Below, one piece after another: positions 17,596-26,930 of a stretch of 64,000 nucleotides of DNA. Position 1 is the stretch's first letter. Each line of letters begins with the position of its first letter. Position numbers and translations under genes: made by a program. The stretch is from assembly GCA_045807125.1 (NCBI GenBank), contig JBJMHZ010000049.1, positions 1 through 64,000 on the forward strand, read 5' to 3'. This stretch comes from JBJMHZ01 sp045807125 (GTDB lineage Bacteria; Actinomycetota; Actinomycetes; JAWWOL01). Below the pieces are notes generated by a model, which made no database searches, was not told the DNA's origin, and saw only the letters and a list, made by a program, of their open reading frames with translations.

Positions 17596-19041
17596 CTACC
17601 TGTCCGGGCTGGTCGTCTGGGCATGGGGAGCCGGGGCTTCGGGAACGGCGACGGGCGCTGCGGGGGCGCCCGGCCGGCGGCGCGGGACCGCGACGCGCAG
17701 CCGGTGCCGGCGCGCCCGCCGGACGGCGACGAGCGCGACGGGGGCGCGGGGGTCGTAGCGCCAGGCGTAGGCCCTTCGCAGTTGCCTGCGGGTGGTGCGC
17801 CCGAGCAGGACGGGGAGGACGACGAGGTCGACCCGGTGGCGGGTCAGGAAGCTCTCGCTCGTGGTGCTGTCGACGTCGTCGGCGACGACCAGCCATGACT
17901 GCGGCGACGCCACGCCGGCCGGCGAGCCGGCGGCCGAGGCGCCGATGGGCGTCGCCGGCGCGCCCGACGGGGCCGCGGGGCGCCGCGCCACGCCGTCGTG
18001 GACGAGCCACGCCCGGTCGGTGACGGCGGCCAGCTCCTCGGCGAGCCCTTGCGCGACGGCCGGGCCCACCCGGCGGCCGGCGCCGGTGACCGTCACCCGG
18101 GCGCCGTCGGACCAGCCGAGCAGGACGACGTTGCGCAGCCGCCGGTCGCGGACGGGGCGGTCGAGCCGCTCGACCGCCACCCGGGTCACCAGCTGGGCAG
18201 GGCAGATCGCGAGCGCGTCCTCGACGGTGTGGATCCGCTGCCGCCGCGCATCGCCGGCGAGGGCGAGCAGGACGGCGGCGAGCATGCCGAGCAGGGCACC
18301 GCTGGTGAGCGGGACGGAGGCGTTGGGCAGCGTCGACACCACCGTCGGCGCACCGTGGGTGACGAGCTCGCCGGGGTCGACCGGCGCAGCCCGCAGGTCC
18401 TGGAGCTCGCGGACGACCCGCCGCTCCGCTGCGCGGACCGACCCGGCCGCGACGCCGTTCTGGCCGCGGCCGGCCGACTCGTTGCGCTGGAGGGCGTCGA
18501 GGTAGGTGGCGAGGCTCGCGATCTGCCGGTCGCGCTGGGTCACGATCAGCCGGGTGCGCAGCGCGAGGTACTGCTGCGACATCTGGGCGGCGCCGTGCCG
18601 TGCCGTCGGCTCGTCGCCGCTGCGGTACTGCACGATGATCGAGCGGGTGCCCTGCGGCACGGTGACCTGGAGCGCCTTGCGCACGTCGCCGGCGGTGCGG
18701 CCGTGCCCCAGCGCCTTCGCAGTCGCCTGCAGGACAGGGCCGCTCTGCAGCAGTTGCGCCTCGGTGTCGACGGTCGAGGGCTGCACCCGCTGGGCGCCCG
18801 ACAGCTCGTTGCTGCCGAGTGGCGCCTTCGACGCGATGACCTCGACGGTGGCGGTGTAGACCTTGCCGCGGTGCACGACGAGCGCCGTGCCGGCGAGCAG
18901 CCCGGCGAGGACGGCGATGGTGAGCAGCCAGCGGTGCCGGCGGACGAAGGCGAGGTACCAACCGATCGGCACGTCGTCGCCCTGCCGCCGCCGAGGCGGT
19001 TGCACGGCGGACGGGGGGGCGGGGCGGGTCATGGTGGCCAC
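17596..19041 (-). CDS. Wzz-type polysaccharide chain-length regulator
   Basis: This 481-residue membrane protein has two helices, one near residues 38-58 (WLLTIAVLAGLLAGTALVV) and one near 240-260 (LTSGALLGMLAAVLLALAG). A periplasmic-type Wzz domain with coiled helices lies between them. The cytoplasmic C-terminal region resembles the P-loop partner fold but has no Walker A, and it ends in a basic, Pro/Ala-rich tail. It is the second such protein in the region. It begins 4 bp after the sulfotransferase stop and precedes the GT2 gene. The start is the GTG at 19041; an in-frame ATG at 19032 is an alternative. Confidence 0.83.
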   Translation of the reverse strand: MATMTRPAPPSAVQPPRRRQGDDVPIGWYLAFVRRHRWLLTIAVLAGLLAGTALVVHRGKVYTATVEVIASKAPLGSNELSGAQRVQPSTVDTEAQLLQSGPVLQATAKALGHGRTAGDVRKALQVTVPQGTRSIIVQYRSGDEPTARHGAAQMSQQYLALRTRLIVTQRDRQIASLATYLDALQRNESAGRGQNGVAAGSVRAAERRVVRELQDLRAAPVDPGELVTHGAPTVVSTLPNASVPLTSGALLGMLAAVLLALAGDARRQRIHTVEDALAICPAQLVTRVAVERLDRPVRDRRLRNVVLLGWSDGARVTVTGAGRRVGPAVAQGLAEELAAVTDRAWLVHDGVARRPAAPSGAPATPIGASAAGSPAGVASPQSWLVVADDVDSTTSESFLTRHRVDLVVLPVLLGRTTRRQLRRAYAWRYDPRAPVALVAVRRARRHRLRVAVPRRRPGAPAAPVAVPEAPAPHAQTTSPDR

Positions 19042-19045
19042 GCCG

Positions 19046-19921
19046 TCACCGCCGCCAGCTCGGCACCTCGCCGAGCAGCGCGGCCAGCTGCTCGTCGTGG
19101 GGCCGGAAGTAGTCGTCGAGGCGGGTGCGCAGGCGATCGGGCAGCGGGCTGCTGGGGCGGGCGTTGTGCTGCTCGAACGCGGCCGGCCGCCACGGCGGCA
19201 GCCCGAGGAACGCGAGCACGCGCTCCCAGACGACCTCGGGCGTGCCGAAGAACGCGGCGCTGTCGAGCACGAGCACCCGCTCGCTGCCGACCAGGTCGAG
19301 GAGCGCGACGAGCTGCTCGGCGTAGTGACCGCGGGCGAGGTAGGCGTGGTGCTGGTGGCTGAAGCTGACGTACGACGGGTCGCTGCGCATCCGCTGCGCC
19401 TCGCCGGCGAGGCGCAGCGGCTCGAGGTCGAGCGCCCGCTCGAACGGCTCGGTCTCGAAGCCGCGCGCCGTCTCCTGCCGGTGGGCCGAGAAGGCCCGCT
19501 CGACCGGGTCGCGCAGCAGCACGATGAGCTTCACGTGCGGCAGGTCCTTCGCGATGCGCTCCGGCGCGAGCGGGTGGAAGACGTAGTACGGGCTCGCCTC
19601 GCCGGTGATGGGGCGGCTGCCGGTCGCCGCCGCCCGCCTGGCCGCCACCGACCGGACCGGGAAGTGCCCGAGGTACCACGGCAGGCCGCGCCCGTAGTGC
19701 ATGTCGAAGAAGTGGATGCCCTTCTGGAACAGCGGCGGCACGACGGCCGGGTGCGCCGCGAGATCGCGGAAGAGCGACGTCGTACCGCACCGCTGCGCGC
19801 CGACGATGAGGAAGTCCGGCGTCATGCGCAGCCCGACCGTCGCCCGGCCCACCGCGGCGGTCGCCGCCCGCACCGCCTGCTTGGCGAGCGTCCGGCCGCC
19901 CGAGCCGGCTGCGGCGGTCAT
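19046..19921 (-). CDS. Sulfotransferase domain protein
   Basis: This 291-residue protein resembles heparan-sulfate-type sulfotransferases. Its PAPS 5'-phosphosulfate loop is FLIVGAQRCGTTSLFRDL (about residues 37-54). The 3'-phosphate-binding segment is KLIVLLRDPVERAFSAH (about 131-147). Its start codon overlaps the stop of the preceding gene (ATGA), so the two are translationally coupled. It belongs to the polymerase-kinase-sulfotransferase-Wzz-GT2 operon, and the glycan made there is the probable acceptor. It is distinct in sequence from the sulfotransferase at 15585. Confidence 0.88.
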   Translation of the reverse strand: MTAAAGSGGRTLAKQAVRAATAAVGRATVGLRMTPDFLIVGAQRCGTTSLFRDLAAHPAVVPPLFQKGIHFFDMHYGRGLPWYLGHFPVRSVAARRAAATGSRPITGEASPYYVFHPLAPERIAKDLPHVKLIVLLRDPVERAFSAHRQETARGFETEPFERALDLEPLRLAGEAQRMRSDPSYVSFSHQHHAYLARGHYAEQLVALLDLVGSERVLVLDSAAFFGTPEVVWERVLAFLGLPPWRPAAFEQHNARPSSPLPDRLRTRLDDYFRPHDEQLAALLGEVPSWRR

Positions 19922-21234
19922 GGCCGTCCTCCCGGCCGGCCCTGGGCCGCACCGGCAGGGCGGCCGGCGACGTGCCCGTCATGGACCGTCCGGCCCGCAC
20001 CCGCGTCGTCGACGAGGGCGGCGAGCAGGTCGAGCAAGCTCGCGACCCGCGCGCGCAGCTGGCCGCCGTGCTCGGTGCGCGAGTCGGGCAGGAAGCGCGC
20101 GCAGAGCGCGGCGACGTAGAGAGCGAGGACCAGCGGCGCGTCGGCGGCGGCGCTCGTGCCGAGGGGTGCGAGCGCGGCCGTCGCCAGCTGGCGCAGCCGC
20201 GGCGCGCCGGTCGTGCCGGCCGGCAGCTGCGGCAGCGAGTAGTGCAGGGCGTCGAAGCCGTGCGGGACGCCGCTGGCGAACCGCTCCCAGTCCCAGAGCC
20301 GTACCCGGTCGCCGGCCCAGACCATGTTCCACGGGCCCCAGTCGCCGTGCCAGCTGCCGAAGCGCACCGGCCGCTCGCCGTGCCGGTCCCGGATCCGGTC
20401 GAGCAGCTCGGCGAAGCGCTCCGCGCTGCGGTCCTCCGGGGTCGCGGCGGGCTCGCGGAGGGCGGCGAGCCACGCGCTCTCGCCGAGCGGGAGGATCGGC
20501 GTGCCCCCGACCGCGGCCAGCTCGGTCATCGCCTCGACCGGCAGCCGGGACGCCGGGTGGTAGCGGCGCAGCGGGGTCGCCAGCGCCGTCATGACGAGCA
20601 GCGGATGCCCCGACCAGGTGCCGGCGTGGATCACCTCGGGCAGCTCGAGGTGGCGGAACCCGTGGCCCGCCAGCGCGCGCAGGTTGGCGGCCTCGGCGTG
20701 GACCAGCCGGCCGGCGAGCGGCGAGAGCGCGAGCTTCGCGAAGCCGAGCGTCCGGCCGCCGGGGGCGAGCACATGCAGGACCGGCTTGCGGTTGGCGCGC
20801 ACCGCGCCCACCGGCATCGACACGACGACGTCGGTGCCGAAGACCTCCCCGAGCTGGGCGATGAGCGAGTCGGAGCCGTCGAGGGCGACGTGCCCACCGC
20901 GGCGGGTGACGACCCGTAGCCGGTCGCGCAGCAGCGGGTCGGCCACGCCGGTGCGGATCGCGGCCGCGACGGCGAGCCGCGCCGCGCGCCCGGCCGGGCC
21001 GGTGCTGTGGCTGAACCGGGCGACCGCGGCCGCGCGCGCGGCACGCGAGCCGGCCGAGGCGACGAGCCGGGGACGGGCCGCGCTCGGGAGCAGGACTAGC
21101 TCGTGCAGCACGGCTGCGCCGGCGTCGCCGGTCGTGCCCCGCGGGGCGACGGTGACCTCGACGGGCTCCGTCCACATCGCGCCCACGTCGCGCTGCACCT
21201 GCGCGACGGTGTCGAGCACCCGCCTGCCGGTCAT
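19918..21234 (-). CDS. Aminoglycoside phosphotransferase (APH)/choline-kinase-fold protein
   Basis: The C-terminal half carries the APH catalytic loop SWHGDWGPWNMVW (HxDxxxxN pattern) and LWDWERF, which supplies the metal-binding Asp. It is therefore a small-molecule or sugar kinase fold. The N-terminal 150 residues are less typical. ATGA overlaps at both ends couple it to the polymerase upstream and the sulfotransferase downstream. Within a polysaccharide operon it may phosphorylate a sugar, a lipid carrier or a decorating group. Antibiotic resistance is unlikely given the context. It is 438 residues long. Confidence 0.78.
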   Translation of the reverse strand: MTGRRVLDTVAQVQRDVGAMWTEPVEVTVAPRGTTGDAGAAVLHELVLLPSAARPRLVASAGSRAARAAAVARFSHSTGPAGRAARLAVAAAIRTGVADPLLRDRLRVVTRRGGHVALDGSDSLIAQLGEVFGTDVVVSMPVGAVRANRKPVLHVLAPGGRTLGFAKLALSPLAGRLVHAEAANLRALAGHGFRHLELPEVIHAGTWSGHPLLVMTALATPLRRYHPASRLPVEAMTELAAVGGTPILPLGESAWLAALREPAATPEDRSAERFAELLDRIRDRHGERPVRFGSWHGDWGPWNMVWAGDRVRLWDWERFASGVPHGFDALHYSLPQLPAGTTGAPRLRQLATAALAPLGTSAAADAPLVLALYVAALCARFLPDSRTEHGGQLRARVASLLDLLAALVDDAGAGRTVHDGHVAGRPAGAAQGRPGGRP

Positions 21235-22715
21235 GCGGTGGCCCCTGCCGTCGCGGGTGCCGCAGCCGTCGCGGGCACCGTGGTGCGACCGCCGGGCGAG
21301 AGGGCAGGTGGCTGCCCGGACGGGTCGCCGCGCGAGAGCCGCCAGAGCAGCGCGAGACCGATCATGACGATGAACATCGGTGCGTCGAGCAGGTCGTACA
21401 CCCACATGACGACGAGGAAGAACACCATCGACGCGCACACCGCTGCGGCCAGCGGCCGGCGGTCGCGCAGGTACGGCACGAACCGGCGCAGGATGAACCA
21501 GAAGAACAGCGCCGCGCCGACGAGCCCCTGCCCGAAGACGACCAGCCAGACGTGCCCCTGCGTCCCCATGGCGGGCGGGGCGCAGCGCGGGCAGTCCTCG
21601 GTGGCACCGCCACCGATGGTGGTGAAGTTGCCCTCCACGTTGCGGGTGGAGCCGTAGCCCGCGATCGGCGAGCCGTGGATGACGGCGTCGACCGTGCGCG
21701 ACGACAGCGTGGCCCGCGCGTTGTTGCTGTGCGGCGTCGCGAGGCGATCCTGGAGCAGGCCGCCGAGCGGCGTGAGCGCGATGGCGGCCGCGAGGACGGC
21801 ACCGGCCGAGAGCAGCCCGCCGAGCGCGAGGAACCGGCCCCCGGCCGCCGCCCTGACCGCGGCGTAGACGGCCATCACCGACAGGCCGAGCCACAGGCCG
21901 CGGTTCAGCGAGTAGACGACGGGGACGGCGGCGGCGGCGAGGATCGCCAGGCCGGCCGGCCGGCGCCAGCCGCCGTCCTTGCGCAGCCATTCCAGGACGA
22001 AGAACGGCAGCAGCAGCCCGAAGTTCGCGCCCCAGTCGTTGGTGTGGCCGAACGGCGCGGCCGGGCGGGCCTCCGCGAAGCCGAGGAAGGTCTGCACCTG
22101 CGCGGCGACCGGGTGGGTGAGCGACTTGAAGAAGGCGTTGTTGGCGATGCCGGTCGGCGCCAGGCGCTCGATCGGTGACGTGAAGGCGAGGTGCGGCGCG
22201 AGCATCCCGAGGTAGCCGCCGGCCACCGTGACGATGAACAGCACCGACAGCCATCGGCAGATCCGCCTGGCCGGCAGCTCGCGCTCGGAGAGGTTGCCGA
22301 CGTAGAGCAGGACGACGGCGAGCGCGACGTACCAGCTCAGCCGGTAGCCGGCGGAGAACAGCCGGGTGGCGACGTGCCCGTCCTTGGCACCGGGAGCGTG
22401 CGCGCCGAGCACCGCGAGCCCAGCCGCGACCCAGGCGAGGAAGAGCAGCCAGGCTCCGAAGCCGCGCGGCGCGAGGACGCGCGGCCGGCGGGCCAGGGCG
22501 AGCGCCATCGGCGGAACCGCCAAGAGGAACACGAAGCTGCGCAGCCCGAGCAACCACCAGAGCGGATAGCCGAGGAAGACGGCTGCCAGCGGCCAGCCGG
22601 GCGGCAGGGACCGCCGGCGACGGCGCGCGGGCGTCGCCGCCCGGTCGCCGCGCTCGTCGCCGACCGCGAGACCGGACAGGGGTGCGGCAGCGGGCACGGT
22701 CGTGGGTGCCGCCAT
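21231..22715 (-). CDS. O-antigen ligase/Wzy-type polysaccharide polymerase
   Basis: This 494-residue membrane protein has about 11-12 helices and one large extracytoplasmic loop (about residues 265-365). The loop holds the family's GYGSTRN-like segment and a CPRC pair. Such proteins polymerise lipid-linked repeat units outside the membrane. It starts at the ATG at 22715, about ten bases after GGGAGG; a GTG at 22736 is less likely. It is the first gene of the five-gene operon and its stop overlaps the next start (ATGA). Confidence 0.85.
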   Translation of the reverse strand: MAAPTTVPAAAPLSGLAVGDERGDRAATPARRRRRSLPPGWPLAAVFLGYPLWWLLGLRSFVFLLAVPPMALALARRPRVLAPRGFGAWLLFLAWVAAGLAVLGAHAPGAKDGHVATRLFSAGYRLSWYVALAVVLLYVGNLSERELPARRICRWLSVLFIVTVAGGYLGMLAPHLAFTSPIERLAPTGIANNAFFKSLTHPVAAQVQTFLGFAEARPAAPFGHTNDWGANFGLLLPFFVLEWLRKDGGWRRPAGLAILAAAAVPVVYSLNRGLWLGLSVMAVYAAVRAAAGGRFLALGGLLSAGAVLAAAIALTPLGGLLQDRLATPHSNNARATLSSRTVDAVIHGSPIAGYGSTRNVEGNFTTIGGGATEDCPRCAPPAMGTQGHVWLVVFGQGLVGAALFFWFILRRFVPYLRDRRPLAAAVCASMVFFLVVMWVYDLLDAPMFIVMIGLALLWRLSRGDPSGQPPALSPGGRTTVPATAAAPATAGATA

Positions 22716-23082
22716 GGTCGCCTGCCTCCCAGCCACGTGTCGCCGGACCAGCGTATCCGTCCGTGACCGACGCCGCCCGCGGTCGCCGCGGGTCCGGCCG
22801 GGCCGGTCCGGACCATCATCGGCAGCGCCCGGCGCGGGTTGAGCACCGCGTGACCACCGGCCGGGAAAATGCCCGAGGCACGAGCCTTTTGATCACGCAC
22901 CGTAATTGCATTATCACGTGGCGTGCATTTGTGGGCCGATCGGTCAGGACGACTCCACCATTCTGCCTATTGCGCAGCGTCACCGTGCTAAGCACGCTTT
23001 GGAGACGACGTTCTGCCTGTTCCTGCATGTCCGCCCCGCGTGGGTCCGGCGGGCATGCGCCCATGAGATGAGGGAAGCCGAC
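22716..23082. promoter_or_regulatory. Divergent intergenic region between polymerase operon and malectin/PKD gene
   Basis: This 367-base region must hold the promoters of both the minus-strand polysaccharide operon and the plus-strand secreted giant. The stretch 22890-22935 is clearly AT-richer than its surroundings and contains the imperfect inverted pair cacgcac/gtggcgtg, a possible regulator site. A candidate -10 (TACGCT on the minus strand, near 22755) precedes the operon. No RNA gene was seen. Confidence 0.35.
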
Positions 23083-26000
23083 GTGCCCTGGCGCCGACTG
23101 CTCGCCGCAGTGACTGCGGTCGTTCCACTGATCCTCTTCGGCGCGCCGATGCAGGGCGCCGGTGCGCTGCAACCGGTGAGCCAGGACCGCATCGTCAGCG
23201 ACGACCCGGCCGGCTTCACGCCCAACGTGCTCGACGGCGAGGTCGACGCGGTGGTCCAGATCGGCAACCGCATCCTCCTGGGCGGCACGTTCACCCAGGT
23301 GCAGAACGCGAACGACACGGCCACGACCTACACGCGCAACGACATCCTCGCCTTCGACGCGACGACCGGGCTGCTCGACCAGAGCTTCCTGCCGGCGCTC
23401 GACGGCCAGGTGACGTCGCTGGCGCCGGCGGCCGACGGGACGAGCGTCTACGTGGGCGGCGCGTTCAACAACGTCAACGGCCTCTACAGCCCGAGCCTCA
23501 CCCGGCTCAACGTGGCCGACGGCACGACCGTCAAGGCCTTCAAGGCGCCGCAGTTCGACGCGATCGTCCAGGACGTCAAGCTCTCCGGCAACACGCTGTA
23601 CGTCGGCGGGTTCTTCACCCAGGCCAAGCGGATCGGCGTCACCGTCCCGCGCACCGCGCTCGCCGCGGTCGACGCGACGACCGGTGAGGTCCTGACGTCG
23701 CTCAACTCCGCCTTCGCCGGCGCGTCCAACGGCGGCGTGACGCAGGTCTACAAGATCGACATCAATCCGGCGGCCACGCGGATGATGGTCATCGGCAACT
23801 TCTCCACGATCGACGGCCAGGACCGGAACCAGATCGCGATGTTCGACCTCACGACGTCGCCGGTCGCGCTGGCCAACTGGCAGACCAACGCGATGAAGCC
23901 GCTGTGCTACACGTCGTTCCAGTTCTACGTGCGCGACGTCGAGTTCTCGCCGGACGGCTCGTACTTCGTCCTCGGCAACACCGGCGGCTACGGCAGCGGC
24001 CCGCCCAGCCTGTGCGACAGCGCGTCGCGCTGGGAGACCGCGGCCACCGGCACCGCCCTGCAACCGACCTGGATCGACTACACCGGCGGCGACACGACCT
24101 ACTCGGTCGGCGTGACCGGCACCGCCGTCTACGTCGGTGGCCACCAGCGCTGGTGGAACAACCCGACCAAGGCGGACGCCGCCGGCCAGGGTGCGGTCTC
24201 GCGCACCGGCATCGGCGCCCTCGACCCGGTCAACGGCCTGCCGCTGTCGTGGAACCCGACCCGCGAGCGTGGCAAGGGCGTCCTCGACTTCCTCGCCACG
24301 AGCACGGGCCTGTGGGTCGCGAGCGACACCGACCGGATCGGCCAGAACTACGAGTACCACGGCCGCATCGCGTTCTTCCCGCTGGCCGGCGGCAAGGTGA
24401 TCCCGTCGTCGTCGACCGGCTCGCTGCCGAGCAACGTCTACCTGCTGGGCAAGCCGGGTGGCGCCACGCAGAGCCCGGTGCTCTACCGGGTCAACGCCGG
24501 CGGGCCGCGACTGCTGTCCCGCGACGAGGGCCCCGACTGGGCGACAGACACCGCGTCGCAGCCGTCGTCGTTCCACAACACCGGCAGCACGGCCGAGACC
24601 TGGACCGCGGTCGGCTCGGTCGACGCATCGGTGCCGGCAACGACGCCGAGCCAGGTCTTCAGCAGCGACCGCGTCGACCCGTCGAGCCAGCCCGAGATGC
24701 AGTGGTCGTTCCCCGTCGCGACCGGCACGCCGCTGCAGGTGCGGCTCTACTTCGCTAACCGCAGCAGCAGCACCGCCCAGGCGGGCAAGCGGGTGTTCAA
24801 CGTCGCGATCGACAGCACCACGGTGCTGAGCAACTACGACATCGTGGCGAGCAGCGGCAACAACAAGGGCGTGATGCGGTCGTTCAACATCACGAGCGAC
24901 GGCACGGTGAACATCAATTTCACCCACACCGTGAAGAGCGACCCGCTGATCGACGCGATCGAGATCCTGCGCACCGACCTGCCGGCGCCGAGCGGCCAGC
25001 TCTCCACCGACACGGTGACCGCCCGGTCGTACAACGGCATCACCGCCGGCGCCGCGAAGTCGCCGTCGACCGGTGGCGCGTCGTGGCACGGTACCCGTGG
25101 CGCGGTGATGATCGGCAGCACGCTGTACACCGGCTGGCAGGACGGCAACCTCTACGCCCGGTCGTACGACGGCTCCACCTTCGGGCCGGCGACGCCGGTC
25201 GACACCGCTGACCAGATCGTCCCGATGACGACCTGGCACTCCGAGGTGCCCAACATCACCAGCATGTTCTTCATCAACGGCCGGCTGTACTACACGCTGG
25301 CCGGCACGGCGTCGCTGCTCTACCGCTACTTCACGCCGGAGAGCGGCGTGGTGGGGACGACGGAGTTCACCGCCGTGTCGGGCAACCTGTCCGACCTCGA
25401 CTGGACCAACGTGCAGGGCGCCTTCCTCGACGGCAGCAACTTCTACTACGTCACCAACAGCGACGGGGTGCTGCACAGGGCGTCGTTCGCGGGCGGCGTC
25501 CCGGTGGCGGGCACCTCGGCCTCGGTGAGCGGCCCGTCCATCGACGGCGTCGACTGGCGCGCCCGCGGGCTGTTCCTCGGCAACTTCGGCGTCCTGAACA
25601 ACCCGCCGACGGCGTCGTTCACCAGCAGCTGCACCGGCGGCCAGTGCTCGTTCGACGCGAGCGCCTCCACCGACGACGGCACGATCACGTCGTACGCGTG
25701 GAGCTTCGGCGACGGCACCACCGGCACCGGCAAGACGACCTCGCACACCTACACCAAGGGCAAGACCTACACGGTCACGTTGACGCTCACCGACGACGAC
25801 GGCGTCACCGGCTCCACGACCGGCCAGGTCACCCCCGTGGTGCCCAACGTGCTGCCCAGCGCGTCGTTCGCGCTGAGTTGCTCGACGCTGACGTGCTCGT
25901 TCGACGGCACCGGCTCCACCGACCCCGACGGCACGATCCAGTCGTACGCCTGGGACTTCGGTGACGGCACCGGCGGCACCGGCGCCACCCCGTCGCACGG

Positions 26001-26736
26001 CTACGCGGCGCCCGGCACCTACCACGTGACGCTGACCGTCACCGACGATTCCGGTGGCACTGCCAGCGTGACGCACGACGCGACGGCGACGGCGCCGTCC
26101 ACATCGATCGCGTTCGTCGGCCGCTCCGGCTTCAACGGCAACGTGTCCACCGCCTCGGTCACGGTGCCGGCCGGGGTCGCCGCGGGCAACGCGCTGCTGC
26201 TCTACGAGACCGACAACAACAGCGCGGCCACGGTCACCGGCCCGACCGGCAGCGGATGGACGCTCGTGTCCAGCGTGCCGAACGGAACGGCCGTCACGCG
26301 GATGTGGAGCAAGGTGGCCGTCGCCGGCGACGGCGGCAGCACGGTGAGCCTGACGCTCAGCGCCATCTCGAAGATCGATCTCGAGCTGGTCGCCTACAGC
26401 GGCACGTCGGCGAGCAACCCGGTCGCTGCCGTGGCCAGCACCTCCGAGTCCACGACGGCGACCGGGCACCCGTCGGCGACCGCCACGGTCACCGCCGGCG
26501 GCAGCTGGGTGGTCAGCTACTGGGGCAACAAGTCGTCGCTGACGACCGCGTGGACCGCGCCCGGCGGCCAGCATGTGCGGGGGACGGCCGTCGGCTCGGG
26601 CACGGCGCACATCTCGTCGCTGGTGACCGACGCGGACGCCCCCGTGCCGACGGGCAGCTACGGCGGCCTGGTGGCGACGACCGACGACGCGTCCAAGGCG
26701 ACGACGCTCACGGTGGTGCTCAAGCCGGCGAGCTGA
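23083..26736 (+). CDS. Giant secreted beta-propeller-malectin-PKD protein
   Basis: This 1217-residue secreted protein starts at a GTG preceded by GAGGGAAG; an ATG at 23068 is the alternative. After the signal peptide, a beta-propeller-like region (about 30-460) shows repeated strands such as VYVGGAFNNVNG and LYVGGFFTQAK. A malectin-like sugar-binding domain follows from about 465 (VLYRVNAGGP ... DAIEILR). A shorter propeller-like part precedes two PKD domains (about 838-1005, with YAWSFGDGT and YAWDFGDGT). A C-terminal beta-rich domain ends in VVLKPAS. It is a full-length paralogue of the gene at 28912-33297. A role as a matrix or cell-surface glycan-binding protein fits the locus. Confidence 0.82.
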   Translation: MPWRRLLAAVTAVVPLILFGAPMQGAGALQPVSQDRIVSDDPAGFTPNVLDGEVDAVVQIGNRILLGGTFTQVQNANDTATTYTRNDILAFDATTGLLDQSFLPALDGQVTSLAPAADGTSVYVGGAFNNVNGLYSPSLTRLNVADGTTVKAFKAPQFDAIVQDVKLSGNTLYVGGFFTQAKRIGVTVPRTALAAVDATTGEVLTSLNSAFAGASNGGVTQVYKIDINPAATRMMVIGNFSTIDGQDRNQIAMFDLTTSPVALANWQTNAMKPLCYTSFQFYVRDVEFSPDGSYFVLGNTGGYGSGPPSLCDSASRWETAATGTALQPTWIDYTGGDTTYSVGVTGTAVYVGGHQRWWNNPTKADAAGQGAVSRTGIGALDPVNGLPLSWNPTRERGKGVLDFLATSTGLWVASDTDRIGQNYEYHGRIAFFPLAGGKVIPSSSTGSLPSNVYLLGKPGGATQSPVLYRVNAGGPRLLSRDEGPDWATDTASQPSSFHNTGSTAETWTAVGSVDASVPATTPSQVFSSDRVDPSSQPEMQWSFPVATGTPLQVRLYFANRSSSTAQAGKRVFNVAIDSTTVLSNYDIVASSGNNKGVMRSFNITSDGTVNINFTHTVKSDPLIDAIEILRTDLPAPSGQLSTDTVTARSYNGITAGAAKSPSTGGASWHGTRGAVMIGSTLYTGWQDGNLYARSYDGSTFGPATPVDTADQIVPMTTWHSEVPNITSMFFINGRLYYTLAGTASLLYRYFTPESGVVGTTEFTAVSGNLSDLDWTNVQGAFLDGSNFYYVTNSDGVLHRASFAGGVPVAGTSASVSGPSIDGVDWRARGLFLGNFGVLNNPPTASFTSSCTGGQCSFDASASTDDGTITSYAWSFGDGTTGTGKTTSHTYTKGKTYTVTLTLTDDDGVTGSTTGQVTPVVPNVLPSASFALSCSTLTCSFDGTGSTDPDGTIQSYAWDFGDGTGGTGATPSHGYAAPGTYHVTLTVTDDSGGTASVTHDATATAPSTSIAFVGRSGFNGNVSTASVTVPAGVAAGNALLLYETDNNSAATVTGPTGSGWTLVSSVPNGTAVTRMWSKVAVAGDGGSTVSLTLSAISKIDLELVAYSGTSASNPVAAVASTSESTTATGHPSATATVTAGGSWVVSYWGNKSSLTTAWTAPGGQHVRGTAVGSGTAHISSLVTDADAPVPTGSYGGLVATTDDASKATTLTVVLKPAS

Positions 26737-26749
26737 TCCGAACCGCGGC

Positions 26750-26789
26750 CCGCCCGCCCGATCCTGGCACCGACCAGGCGGGCGGGCGG
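26750..26789. terminator. Terminator hairpin
   Basis: The arms ccgcccgcccg (26750-26760) and cgggcgggcgg (26779-26789) pair perfectly, with an inner cctgg/ccagg stem. It lies 14 bases after the stop of the giant secreted protein gene. Confidence 0.75.
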
Positions 26790-26865
26790 TGCCACGTCCG
26801 GGCCCGGCCCCGATCGGTGCGCCGGACCCCTGGCGCGGCCGGCCACGGATGCGCACCATGGAGGC

Positions 26866-26913
26866 ATCGACGTCCCTCCGGGACGCTCGTATCGACGTCC
26901 CTCCGGGACGCTC
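26866..26913. repeat. Two tandem 25-bp direct repeats, each with a small hairpin
   Basis: A 23-base sequence is repeated exactly at 26866-26888 and 26891-26913. Each copy contains the inverted repeat cgtccc-tcc-gggacg (26871-26885 and 26896-26910). The pair ends directly before the ribosome binding site of the DUF1918 gene, so it may be a double operator or an RNA element. Confidence 0.8.
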
Positions 26914-26930
26914 CGGGGAAGGAGGCCGCG

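Noticed and set aside
19918..21234. Antibiotic (aminoglycoside) resistance gene
   Set aside because: Only the fold matches. The gene is translationally locked into a polysaccharide operon, and the N-terminal half is unlike known resistance kinases.
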